Positions 11,918-21,957 of a stretch of DNA of 64,000 bases are shown piece by piece. Within the stretch, counting starts at the first letter, position 1. Every line of letters starts with the position of its first letter. The notes under the pieces were generated by a model, which did no database searches, had not been told where the DNA came from, and worked only from the letters and a program-made list of their open reading frames with translations. Source of the stretch: Plicaturopsis crispa FD-325 SS-3 (lineage: Eukaryota; Basidiomycota; Agaricomycetes; Amylocorticiales; Amylocorticiaceae); assembly GCA_000827205.1 (NCBI GenBank), contig KN832561.1, positions 1,568,906-1,632,905 on the forward strand, in the 5' to 3' direction. The translations under genes were made by a program, and so were the position numbers.

Positions 11918-13300
11918 ATGGCAGCCGTTGAAGTCTCTGAACCCCCACTTTATGACGAGACACCATTCATCCAATCAAGCCACATATCAGCCGTGCTGAA
12001 TGCTTCCGCGTATCTGAAGCTAGAGGTTCGTCAAATTTGCGCGCTCTATTATTATGCTTCTGCTCACGAGGAAAAATGCGCGTCGTACCAGGGATTTCAC
12101 AGATCGCAGTCTTTCAAGTATCGCGGCATATCTCGCTTCGCGCAGCAGTGCAAAGCCAAGTATGGGCCGGATGTACATCTCGTCATCGGCTCTGGGGGTA
12201 ACGCAGGACTTGCCGCGGCATGCGCTGCAAACCTCTTGGGCGTGCGATGCACCGTTTACATCACGGAGGGCGTTAGCCAACGGACGCTGGATTTCTTCAA
12301 GCAAGAAAAGGCCGAGGTTATCCTGGCAGGAAAGTACTATCAGCACACTGCAGACGCGGCTGCTAAAGCAGCAGAATTGGACGAAAAGACGTACGTGCCG
12401 ATAACGACTTCCCAGGGAGAGCGCCTAACAAGATAAGGACTGCAGCATTGTCGTACCCGCGTTTGATCACCCGGTGCTCAGGGAAGGTCATGGGTCCATG
12501 ATAACAGAGATCAAGGCGCGGTTGCCCCACAAACCTGACGCGATTTTCTGCAGTGTAGGAGGCGGGGGCCTGTTGGGAGGAGTATTGGTGGGATGCAAGG
12601 CAAACGACTGGGACGACGGTCAGCCCTTTCACCAACTGAGATGATACCGCTAACTGACGTACTATGCACAGTTCCTGTCATCGCAATGGAGACACATGGT
12701 GCGAACTGTTTCCACTACTCCATCGCGATCAACCAAGGAAAATTCGGAGGCGGCGAAAACCTGCCGGAGGGGATCGATTTCGTGTACAAACCAGAGCACG
12801 GCGTCAAGCTCGCGCGTTTCGAAAACATCACGTCGCGTGCAACGTCCTTGGGTGCGTCGTGGCCAGCGCCCGCCGTCGTAAAATTGGCGCTCGAAAGGGC
12901 AGGCGGAATAAAATGCGTCAGCGTGCCGGACGAGATGAGCATGCAGTCGACGTTGCTCTTCTCTGGTGCGTGTATATCACGATCTCCGTACCAAGGAATG
13001 CTAACGAAAGAACTAGAGGGCCATAAAATGCTTGTCGAGCTGGCATGCTCTACGACGTTGACGCCGGGCTACAACCCAGAGCTCTTCTCCAAGATCGTGC
13101 CGCCAAGGGAGGATCAAAAGCCTCTAACAGTGGTATTCATCGTCTGCGGGGGGTTCAAAATATGCTTGGAAGAGATGCAGGAGTACCGAGCCATCGTTAG
13201 ACGCACTCTGGAGGAGAAACCAGACGAACTGTGGGAGGTGTGGGGTCACGACGTTGACGATCCATGGAAAGTCCCTAAAATTAATCATCCGCATGAGTGA
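11918..13300 (+). CDS. L-serine/L-threonine dehydratase, PLP fold type II (copy 1)
   Basis: Catabolic deaminase converting L-serine (or threonine) to pyruvate (or 2-oxobutyrate) plus ammonia. The N-terminus MAAVEVSEPPLYDETPFIQS is followed by YLKLE and, after an intron at 12026-12091, GFHRSQSFKYRGISRFA, where Lys45 is the expected PLP Schiff-base lysine. Phosphate-binding loops are GSGGNAGLAAACAANLLGVR and SVGGGGLLGGVLVG. The C-terminal part has GIKCVSVPDEMSMQSTLLFS and VELACSTTLTPGYNPELF. It ends WKVPKINHPHE with TGA at 13298-13300. About 370 residues, typical of eukaryotic serine dehydratase. The next gene is a close paralogue in the same orientation, so a tandem duplication is inferred. 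Introns fall at equivalent places in both. Confidence 0.93.
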
Positions 13301-13576
13301 TGCTTGCTTTAGCAGCGAAACATGGATGTAGCTACCTTCTTTCATAGACGGCCGAGAGCAGTTTGGGAATATAGATGTAACCCGACGAGACCACCGAGGA
13401 TGTCCTGAGGTCCTGAGGCCATTCTGTCTGACTCAAGTCTGACTCGAGCTTCTGATGGTACGGCCAAGTCATAGCGCATTGATGAAACCTGTGCTTAAAG
13501 AACAGGACTTACTAATTTCATTCCAGAACATAAAGCAACTCGAGCGCCGCCAAGACCACTTGTTGTCTACCCCGAC

Positions 13577-14958
13577 ATGAGCGACCGGAGAATGCCAGCA
13601 GAACAGGATCCCAAACCGTTATGGGAGGAGACGCCTTTGCTTGAGTCTAGTCATCTCTCCGCCTTGCTCGGTTGTTCCGTGTACCTGAAGTTGGAGGTCT
13701 GTCTCCTCAAAAATCCGAATTTTCCAGTTAGTACTGAATTGACTCACCATCGCAGGGTTTCCACCGTTCACAATCCTTCAAGTTCCGCGGCGTCTCGTAC
13801 TTCGCCCAGCAGTGCAAGGAAAAATACGGGCCCTCCGTGCATCTCGTGATAGGCTCCACGGGAAACGCGGGGCTCGCGGCAGCATGCGCGGCGAATGTGC
13901 TGGGCGTCAGGTGTACGGTGTACATCACGGACAACGCCAGTCCACGCATACTGGAGTTCCTGAAGCAGGAGAACGCAGAAGTGGTGTTGGCTGGAAAGTA
14001 TTATCAGCACACGGCCCAAGCAGCAGCCAAAGCCGCAGCGTTGGACGAAAAGACGTACGTAGAGACCGTATAGGGATTTATTAGAATGGGGCTGACGAAA
14101 TGGGACTTTAGCATCGTCGTGCCGACGTATGATGATCCCGCCGTCTGGGAGGGGCATGGCTCTATGATCACGGAGGTTGCAAAACAGTTATCAACGAAGC
14201 CAGACGCGATATTTTGCAGCGTAGGAGGGGGTGGCCTTCTCGGAGGGATCCTGGTTGGATGCAAACGAAATGGCTGGGACGATGGTGAGTTGGTTCACTT
14301 ATAGACACAAACAGAACGGGAGGTTGACGCACAAGACTAACAGTTCCCGTCGTGGCGCTCGAGACCCACGGCTCTGACGTTTTCCATCGCTCTGTCGAAT
14401 TAAATCAAGGTCATTACGATGGCGGAGACAGCCTCCCAGAGGGTATAACAGCTGTGGATATTCCACAGCAGGGTATCAAGGTCGCGCGTCTCGAGAACAT
14501 CACATCCCGGGCCTCGTCGTTGGGCGCGACGCTGCCTTCCCCCGGAGTGGTAAAGCTCGCGCTCGGAAGACCTGGAGGGATAAAATGCGTCAGCGTGCCG
14601 GATGAGCTGAGCATGCAGTCCACACTACTGTTTGCCGGTGCGTTGTATAATTTTCGCTAGTTGCTGAGGGAATTGACAAGGGACTCTAGAGGACCACAAG
14701 ATGCTGATCGAGCTAGCATGCTCCACGACCCTTACCCCGGCATACAACCCGGCGCTATTCGACAAGCTAGTGCCTCAGAGGGATGACCAGAAGCCTCGAA
14801 CGGTAGTGTTTGTAGTGTGCGGCGGATTCAAGATATCCCTGGAGGAGATGGTAGAATACCGGGAGATCGTGAGACGGACTTTGCAGGAGTCCGATTCGCA
14901 GTGGCACGTGCGGAGTCATGGAGAGCAGTGGGAGATTCCAAAAAGCAAGCACTATTGA
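13577..14958 (+). CDS. L-serine/L-threonine dehydratase, PLP fold type II (copy 2)
   Basis: Paralogue of the preceding gene, 276 bp downstream. The N-terminus MSDRRMPAEQDPKPLWEETP is slightly longer. The PLP lysine motif is GFHRSQSFKFRGVSYFA (Lys49), and the phosphate loops are GSTGNAGLAAACAANVLGVR and SVGGGGLLGGILVG. The C-terminal region has SVPDELSMQSTLLFAG and VELACSTTLTP-type sequence (here IELACSTTLTPAYNPALF). It ends with TGA at 14956-14958. All catalytic motifs are kept, so both copies look functional. Intron positions match copy 1 (after YLKLE, DEKTY, WDD and the LLFAG segment). Differences cluster at the termini and surface loops. Whether the copies differ in substrate cannot be seen. 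Confidence 0.93.
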
Positions 14959-15068
14959 TACAATGTAGAAGCCTAGAATTAGATAAAATACGTGTTCTGG
15001 GGCATGTAGAGTGTTAACTTCGAGTGGAATAGCTTGCGCGAATCAGACTTACGGCCGTCCTGCTCAAG

Positions 15069-15467
15069 CTACACCAACTTTGGTTTCGACGCATTTTGTT
15101 CCGCTAGTTCTCGCTCGAGTTTCCTCGCGCGTTTTTCTGCTTTGAAGCGCTCTATCTCCTCCCGGACAGCTGCTTGATGTGTTGGCACGCTCTGTAGCAA
15201 TAGGATAAGTTCAGCCGCGACGTTCATTGTAGCTGAAGGACGGGTTACATTTATTGTCCTGGACTCGGGCGGGAAGAGCTTCTCCTTGTACTATGAAAGA
15301 TACGCGTTTGCTCAATAAGTTGGTCTATACCAGTAGTACCGTGACCGATAACTGACCGGAAGGACGTTGTCGTGGTACCACTGTGGGTCACCGAAATGCA
15401 CCAAAGCGAATACTGGGACGAACAAGTAGAGCCCGAATTTGAATATCTCGAGGTTTGGCCCGCCCAT
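15069..15467 (-). CDS. PET100: Cytochrome c oxidase assembly factor PET100
   Basis: Mitochondrial inner-membrane chaperone needed to assemble complex IV. Three exons encode about 110 residues on the minus strand: MGGPNLEIFKFGLYLFVPVF, then ALVHFGDPQWYHDNVLP, where one membrane helix precedes the GDP.WY signature of the family. Exon 2 gives YKEKLFPPESRTINVTRP, and a charged helical tail EEIERFKAEKRARKLEREL ends NASKPKLV with TAG at 15069-15071. Length and layout match PET100. The ATG at 15467 gives the family start; the open frame runs further upstream but has no matching sequence. It is convergent with the second serine dehydratase. Confidence 0.9.
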
Positions 15468-16220
15468 GAATAGGTGTGTACTACCAGAGTTCCTGGTTGT
15501 AGTGAAGACGAAAGAACGTTGCAAAGCAGCAGAATTCGAAGGACAGCAACTGAGCAACTTGAAGAGGCAAGATGTCAGAGACTCGGAGGCAAAAAGGAGC
15601 TGAGATTTGGCTGCAGCGATCGCGTCAAATCCTTCTTCATCCTGCTTGAACTTCAACTAACTGCTCAAGCTCCTTGGGCTGGTCCATCGCTCAGCGCTCC
15701 AGTTGGCCAAGATATTTATGCTACCCCGATGTCCGTTCTGTTTATAAAGATTCAAGGCTCTCAAAGGTTTCAAACGCCAAGGTCTCGGACTGCCGGTTTC
15801 GGCGACGCAGTGTTCATCCTTACTGTCTGCGCTCTGCCATCCAACACACGGCGAGGAACGTCCATTGAACGCCCGGGATCCATACCCTGTGGCCCTGGGG
15901 ACCCCAAACGCGTTGGGCAGCCGTCTGCATCGAGACTTGTGCCTAAATCGTGCATGCAAGTTGCAACGTGTGCGGGTGAGAGGCCCCGGCGTGCGAGTCC
16001 TTGCCTTCCAATCCCTTTGTGTGTCTGCGCCGAGTCTACGTGCCGCAAGGCTAGAATGCACGATGTGACGCGATTATACGCCCAACGTCTGCCGCCCGGT
16101 GATTCAAAGCAGGCGTCATGTCGAATGAAATCCGATCTGCTCGCCGTGACCGTAAGATAAAGCAGGCCATAAACCTCGCAGGTGTGCACCCTGATCCCCC
16201 CCTCTCCCTCCGTCTTCACC
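15468..16220. other. Intergenic region
   Basis: 753 bp between divergent genes. Overlapping open frames on both strands show no family features. The last 40 bp before 16221 are a C/T-rich tract, common just upstream of fungal start codons. Nothing else is seen. Confidence 0.5.
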
Positions 16221-17421
16221 ATGCATTTCCCTACGACCGTGCTTTTCATGCTGGTGGCTACGCTGTCTGCTACTGCTCAGCCATCCGCACCGGAGTGGCG
16301 CACTAACAGCGAGAGGCTTGCGCGCGGATTGCCACTCTTGCCGCCAAAATTCGGACGGAGGATCCCTGGGTACGCCGCTCCCCGCGATGTCCCTACCCCA
16401 GTGTATCGTAAGCTATTTCTCCGCCTTTTGTTGCTCTGCCCAACGTTCAACTCGACGTCTCCGCAGAAGCGAAACGTGGTGGCCCGTCTGCTACGCCCTG
16501 GACCCCGGCGCAGGATGCCACTCAGGCAGAGTACGTCCCACAGACCTCTCAGAGGACAAACCGGACGCCGCTGACAACACTCCCAGATACACTGGCCGCG
16601 TCAAGGTCTCGGGCGCCAGCAGTACCACGATCGGCTTCCTGAATAACTGGGCCTCCGCACCGTGAGACGCACGCCGGCGTCCATCAATTGTTTAGCGTCT
16701 CACAAGCATTCAATTTTTAGCGCGGGCCTTGTTTTTGGTGTTCCGGACGGCGAATTGCACGTCTCGACCTCTGGAGCGAGCCCCTTCTATGACCTGCTCA
16801 TCATCGTGCGTCTCGCTTTGTCCCTTTAGGCTAGTAGACGCTAATTTGTCTGCGTCTTGCCGCCAGAACACCAACTTCACGGCGCCATTCTATTTCGGTG
16901 CCCATGGTGGGGCGACTCTCGCCATCGGTTCCCCTGCGTAAGCCGTATTCGCATGTGTGGACGGCGTTAACTTACTCTAGACCATTGCATACAGCACCTC
17001 TGTGTTGGGCCCTGTGAATCAGAGTACGTGCGCGGCGCAAACATAGGCCGGTCGTATCTAACCTCGTGTGCCTCATATCTAGCTGACCCGAGCACCTCGG
17101 GGGAGAGCGAGTCGGCCATATGGGCTATCGATCCCAAAACGAAGGCGCTTACGCGTACGTTCGCCGCACACAATCTCTGAGGTTTCATGCTAACGTGTCG
17201 CTCACGCCGCAGCGCAATACATCAACCCGGATGGGAGTGCGCCGGCTACATTCGTCGCCTACAACGCGAGCGCGAATCAGCTCTTCCTCGTCGGCGACTT
17301 GAATGCGTACAACGCCGCACACGCGGATGTTCCAGCTGAGAATGTGGTGCGTGCTTCCTCGGTGCCGTGTCTGACTTTGTGCTCACCGCAGTCGTAGACG
17401 TTGTCCCTGGAAGATTTCTAG
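16221..17421 (+). CDS. Small secreted protein of unknown function
   Basis: A multi-exon gene, about 225 residues, with a clear signal peptide (MHFPTTVLFMLVATLSATAQ) and then the motif NSERLARGLPLLPPKFGRR, which recurs at the start of many uncharacterised basidiomycete secreted proteins. The mature domain reads YTGRVKVSGASSTTIGFLNN, then GLVFGVPDGELHVST and YDLLIINTNFTAPFYFGAHG, then SAIWAIDPKTKALTPQYINP with DGSAPATFVAYN, ending DVPAENVTLSLEDF. It is probably a compact beta-rich fold. The last intron has two possible acceptors; the one giving the longer tail (TAG at 17419-17421) is chosen. Seven or more tiny exons. There is no catalytic motif; function is unknown. Confidence 0.75.
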
Positions 17422-17865
17422 AGGGTGTCTCCTGCATGGGTACATATATGTGAACTCTTTTCATTTACTTACCTGGACATTTTCTTTGATTTCTTGGGGC
17501 TCAATTCGTATTTTTCTTTTCTTTACCATGGACTAGTAGATCTGTTCCTTCCTTACTCAAGTGCCTGTATGTAGTAACAAGGCAAAAAATTATGACATTG
17601 GATTGTACTAGAGAACCAAAATCATCACGCCTGGCCGGGGATGAACCCTGAACGCACCACACCGGGCGCATTCTAGGATGCTTCCCTTAGCATTGCATAC
17701 AGGCTCGAGATGGATGTATATACCACACCCTTTTCCGCCAACAGATTGTCACGCATCTCGCGGATGACAGAACTAATCTCCTCGATGGTCGAGTAATCTG
17801 CAGACAGAATATCGGTAAGTAAATCATCAAAACACAAGCCGAATACCAACTCTAGATGAGCCACC

Positions 17866-18251
17866 GAGAAACAAAATGCTCACGTCCTGACCGGGCTTCG
17901 AACCAGCGGATATCCGCGTGACTGACAGTCACAGTGCCCGTTGAGCCAAGACGCTTAGGGAACGCGAGGAAATTGGCCATTCCTAGCCGATGCACAAGAT
18001 TAGCGGTCGTTCGGCGTAGCCACTCAGTACATAGTTTTGAGGCCAACACAAAAGTTGGCAATATGAGATGTACACCTATGAACACGGCAAAATGTACTAG
18101 AGGCCACAATGTAAGAGAACAAAAAACACAGCATGAGCAAAAGAGAGAGTCACACCACAGATGGCGCCTGTTCAAAGGTGGCATAACGCGCGAAGGTCGC
18201 GACCGTCGCGCGTTAGACCGCTAGCCCACGGTGCTTGGGGAAGTAACACCG
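17866..18251 (-). repeat. tRNA-related dispersed repeat, copy 1
   Basis: About 385 bp sharing long blocks with the copy at 18447-18912: GAAACAAAATGCTCACGTC at the left, then blocks around ACGCTTAGGGAACG, CCATTCC, CACTCAGTACATAG, TTGGCAATATGAGATGTACA and GAGAGTCACACC, and CGGTGCTTGG at the right. On the minus strand the left end looks like a tRNA: an A-box TGGCTCAACGGG, a B-box GGTTCGAAGCC, and outer strands GTCTTGG and TCAGGAC that can pair. The right end, also on the minus strand, has an A-box-like GGGCTAGCGGTC. This fits a SINE or other pol III-derived repeat. No protein is encoded. Confidence 0.6.
17884..17955 (-). ncRNA. tRNA-like segment (A-box and B-box) inside repeat copy 1
   Basis: On the minus strand GTCTTGG, TGGCTCAACGGG (overlapping A-box), a GTGACTGTCAGTCAC hairpin where an anticodon arm would be, and GCTGGTTCGAAGCCCGG before TCAGGAC give a cloverleaf-like order. 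The T stem has mismatches, so it is not called a working tRNA. It is more likely an internal pol III promoter of a SINE. Confidence 0.4.
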
Positions 18252-18446
18252 GATTCGCAAGCTTGCCCCAGAACACTTGGAACGGACTCGGAATGAGCAC
18301 ACACATAATGACCTGCCAGTGGGGGTAGCAGGTAGCTGATACGTGCAGTCTGCCAGTCCTCCTTCGAGTTCAGATACTTGAGCGTTATCTCTGCGCAAAC
18401 GGTGAAGGGAATTCTCTGCCAGCGGTCGCGTCCAGATGAAAAACTG

Positions 18447-18912
18447 AGAAACAAAATGCTCACGTCTGGCCGGGCGTCGAACTCTGTCGCGAACGCGACG
18501 AGTACGCTCCGAAAGGAGCGACGGCTTTGCCGCACATTGACCTGGTGCCCGTTAAGCCAGGACGCTTAAAGAACGTGAGGAATCCGACCATTCCAAGGCA
18601 ATGCGTAAGAATATTGTGTGGTCGTTCACATGACCTTGCCACTCAGTGCATAGTTTCGAAGCCAACACGAAACTTGGCAATATGAGATGTACACCTACGA
18701 ACACGGTAAAATATACTAGAGGTCACAATGTGAGACAACGAAGAGCACCGCATGAGCAAAAGGGAGAGTCACACCGTGGCGCCTGCACAGGTCCTGCACA
18801 GGTTGGCCCTCCAGGGGAGTAGAACGCGCGGCGTGCACCGTGCACTAGTACTCAAGCGCACACCCCGCGCGATACACCACTGGGCTACGGTGCTTGGGAA
18901 GTAGAACCACAC
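18447..18912 (-). repeat. tRNA-related dispersed repeat, copy 2
   Basis: Diverged direct copy of the 17866-18251 unit, about 580 bp further on. Shared blocks keep the same order. This copy has extra GC-rich hairpins near 18489-18535 (GTCGCGAACGCGAC and GCTCCGAAAGGAGC) between the A-box-like TGGCTTAACGGG and the B-box-like GAGTTCGACGCC. The outer strands can pair as GTCCTGG with CCAGAC. The right end carries TAGCCCAGTGG on the minus strand, which fits an A-box well. It is older or differently rearranged than copy 1. No open frame of note. Confidence 0.6.
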
Positions 18913-19660
18913 TCAGAATCTGAAGCCAGTTCCATCGTCTTTCCCTATGGTACAGACGCCCATCCGACAAACGAGAGCCGAATCTGTCTCAATGTACACT
19001 CGAAGTACTTACCATGCGCATACTATTGATTCCCTTGCCTACAACGTGACGCGATTCAGTACAAACAAGCGTCTCCATAAAAGAAAAACAACAGACGTGC
19101 CTGAACGCCATCTGCAAGCTACCTGCTGTGCATGTCGGAAATCCGCGGTACCGCGACTGACGTCCAGTGACGTCTGTTTTTGGCGCTGCGAACGCGATTA
19201 TTTTTGTACGCGAACAGACCTGGAGTCTCGCTCTGTTTTAAACAGACCGTCGCAGTCACGGCAGCCTCATGTATCGAGATGATCGTGGATTGGAACCTGG
19301 AAGAATGCAACGAGGTGCATTGTAGCTGGCCGCATGATCTCTCGCAGAACAAAACATGACGCACCTAGACTGTAGCCTCTGCATATATACACGGTATTTT
19401 CGCGTCTTTACGCGACTTGTTTTTCGTGCGACATGCCAGAGTTTCGACAAATGGAAAGGCGAGGAAAAGGCGCGTCTTCAAGTACTTTTGGCTGTTCAAG
19501 AAATAAAAATCGAGAAAAAGATGGGAGGAGGAGCGGCAAGAAGAATGAACGATCGAGGACAGACGGAAATAGCCCCTCGACCCGATCAACGTCATCGTTC
19601 GACCGTCATTGCCCGTCTGCCCAAAACGCGACCTGGATTTTCGAAATTTCGCGGCTGCCT

Positions 19661-19670
19661 GATATAAAGG
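19661..19670 (+). promoter_or_regulatory. TATA box of the glutamate decarboxylase gene
   Basis: GATATAAAGG lies 49 bp before the ATG at 19719, with a C/T-rich leader between. Position and sequence fit a fungal core promoter. Confidence 0.5.
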
Positions 19671-19718
19671 CCCTTAAATTTATCATGGCCGTCTTTCCCA
19701 TCTCTATCCCTAACCACC

Positions 19719-21957
19719 ATGTCCCTCTCAAAGGTTTGCAGCAGATTTCCCTTCACTGGAGTCGCACTCACGTCGTTCGTTTGTACAGCACGTAAACCCC
19801 GACCGCCTCGTCCAGGAGTCTCAGGTAACGCACGTTTTTCGCAGCAATGTTATCCGATCGTTGACGATCTTTGCGGCGACAGGACAAAAAGACACACTAC
19901 AGGGCCTTGACCCAGTCTCACCCGAACCAGGTCCAGCATCCGTACGGTGCGCGGTATGGCACTGCGTCCATCCCAAAATACCACATCCCCTCGACGGTAC
20001 GTGCGCTCACGATGACCTCAAATGTATTGCTGGAGATTTACCCGTCATTATCAGGGCACAAGCGCAGAGACCGCCTATCAGCTCATCCACGACGAGCTGG
20101 AGCTCGATGGAACTCCACTACTGAACTTGGCGTCGTTCGTGCACACATGGATGCCGGCCCCAGCAGACAAGCTCATGGCTGAGAACATGTCCAAGAACCT
20201 GATAGATCAGGACGAATACCCCATGACACGTGCGTTAACCTGAACAGCATAAGATACGCCCTACTGACACACCCCTTCTTTCAGAATTGATTCACACCCG
20301 CTGTATGTCCGAATATATAATTTGAAGGCATCTCCTAACGCGTTCTTCCACAAGGTGTCTCAATCCTAGCCGATCTCTGGCATGCCCCCCACTCGCATGA
20401 AGCGATCGGTACCGCAACTACAGGCAGCTCCGAGGCGATCCAGCTCGGTGGACTCGCCATGAAGCGTATCTGGCAGGAGAAGCGCAAGGCTGCTGGAAAA
20501 AGCATCCACGAGCCCGGACCCAACATCGTCATGGGCGCGAATGCGCAGGTAGCCCTCGAGAAATTTGCACGCTACTTCGAGGTCGAGTGCAGACTCGTGC
20601 CGATCTCTGTCGAGAGCAACTACTGCCTGGACGCGAACAAGATCATGGACTATGTCGACGAAAATACTATTGGTGTATATGTCATCCTTGGAAGTGAGCC
20701 TCTCCAGTCTATCAAATTTAGGGATACGGACTAACATATGTTACTCAGGCACCTACACGGGGCACTATGAGCCTGTTAAGGAGATATCTGATCTCCTCGA
20801 CAAGTACGAGGCAGAGACGGGCAACTCCGTTCCTATCCACGGTTTGTATCTATCGACTTTCTTTCGAGCTCTTCAAACTGATGGTTCATGTAGTCGACGG
20901 GGCATCTGGAGGGTTCATTGCGCCTTTCGCGACGGTACGTTTCACGTCTGCGAAGTAAGCTCCGTATTCACACCACTTCGCATAGCCCAAACTCGAATGG
21001 GACTTCAAACTGCCCCGCGTAGTGTCCATCAATACCTCGTAAGTGTCGAAATTGTCCATATGACTCTCGTCCTAAAGCTCTTCATCAGCGGCCACAAGTT
21101 CGGACTCTCGTACGTCGGTGTCGGATGGGTCGTCTGGCGCGCGAAGAAGTTCCTCCCCAAGGACCTCATCTTCGAGCTGCACTACCTCGGCTCCGTCGAA
21201 TACTCCTTCTCCCTCAACTTCTCCCGCCCCGCCGCGCCCATCATCGCGCAGTACTTCAACTTCGTGCACCTCGGGTTCGAGGGCTACCGCGCGGTCGCGC
21301 TGGACGATCTCAAGAACGCGCGCCTTCTGAGCAGGGCGCTGGAGCGCAGCGGGTACTACACCGTGCTGAGCGACATCCACAGGCCCGCGGTCGAGCCCAG
21401 CGTGGTCCAGGACGCGAAGAAGGCGGTCGGCGCGATCGACGAGGAGGACGTCGAGGTACTATCCCCCCTCTCTCACTATCACTACATATCTATCGACTTA
21501 CTGACCGGTTGTGTGTGTGCAGAGCTACAAGCCCGGCCTGCCCGTGGTGTCGTTCCGTTTCTCCGACACGTTCAAGGAGGCGAACCCGAACGTGGAGCAG
21601 AAGTGGATCCAGACGCTGCTGCGCTCGAAGGGCTGGATCGTGCCCAACTACGAGCTCGCGCCGGACCTCGAGAGCGTGCAGATCCTCCGCGTCGTCGTGC
21701 GCGAGAACATGTCCGAGAGCCTCATAGACAGGCTCGTTTCTGACCTCGTACGTCCACGTCCTGCTGCCTCCTGGTTTTTTGCGTGTTGTCTGACGGCGTG
21801 TGCGCAGATGGAGATCACGGAGAGCTTGAGCGACCAGTCGAGCCCGAACCACGCGCTCGGTGCGTTGGGATCGTCGAAGCATTCTGCGGCGCGCGAGGGG
21901 AAGTTGGAGAGCGGGTCTGGCAGCAAGCCCTCGGGCACTTACGCGAAGGCATGCTAA
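19719..21957 (+). CDS. GAD1: Glutamate decarboxylase
   Basis: PLP-dependent enzyme converting L-glutamate to GABA and CO2, the entry to the GABA shunt. About ten exons encode some 530 residues: [20 protein letters not shown], then [78 protein letters not shown] (substrate and PLP contact), [20 protein letters not shown] (PLP aspartate) and [19 protein letters not shown], where the Lys of HK carries PLP. The tail [20 protein letters not shown] ends GTYAKAC with TAA at 21955-21957. Yeast-like length and layout. The C-terminal tail is Ser/Gly-rich; I cannot tell whether it binds calmodulin as in plants. Confidence 0.95.

Larger units (their letters stand above)
17422..19718. other. Repeat-bearing intergenic region
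   Basis: About 2.3 kb between the secreted protein and glutamate decarboxylase. It holds two diverged direct copies of a tRNA-related repeat (17866-18251 and 18447-18912) and a B-box-like motif near 17640. From 18913 to 19650 I see no gene. A TATA box lies at 19662. A 63-codon minus-strand frame (17673-17864) is protein-like but unidentified. Confidence 0.6.

Noticed and set aside
15474-16160. Overlapping 130-230 codon frames on both strands between PET100 and the secreted protein gene
   Set aside because: Both strands are equally open, have no domains and show biased, unnatural composition.
17884-17955. Functional tRNA-Asp (GUC-like loop)
   Set aside because: The T stem has mismatches, the D arm is irregular, and the segment is part of a repeated unit with a diverged second copy; a SINE head is more likely.
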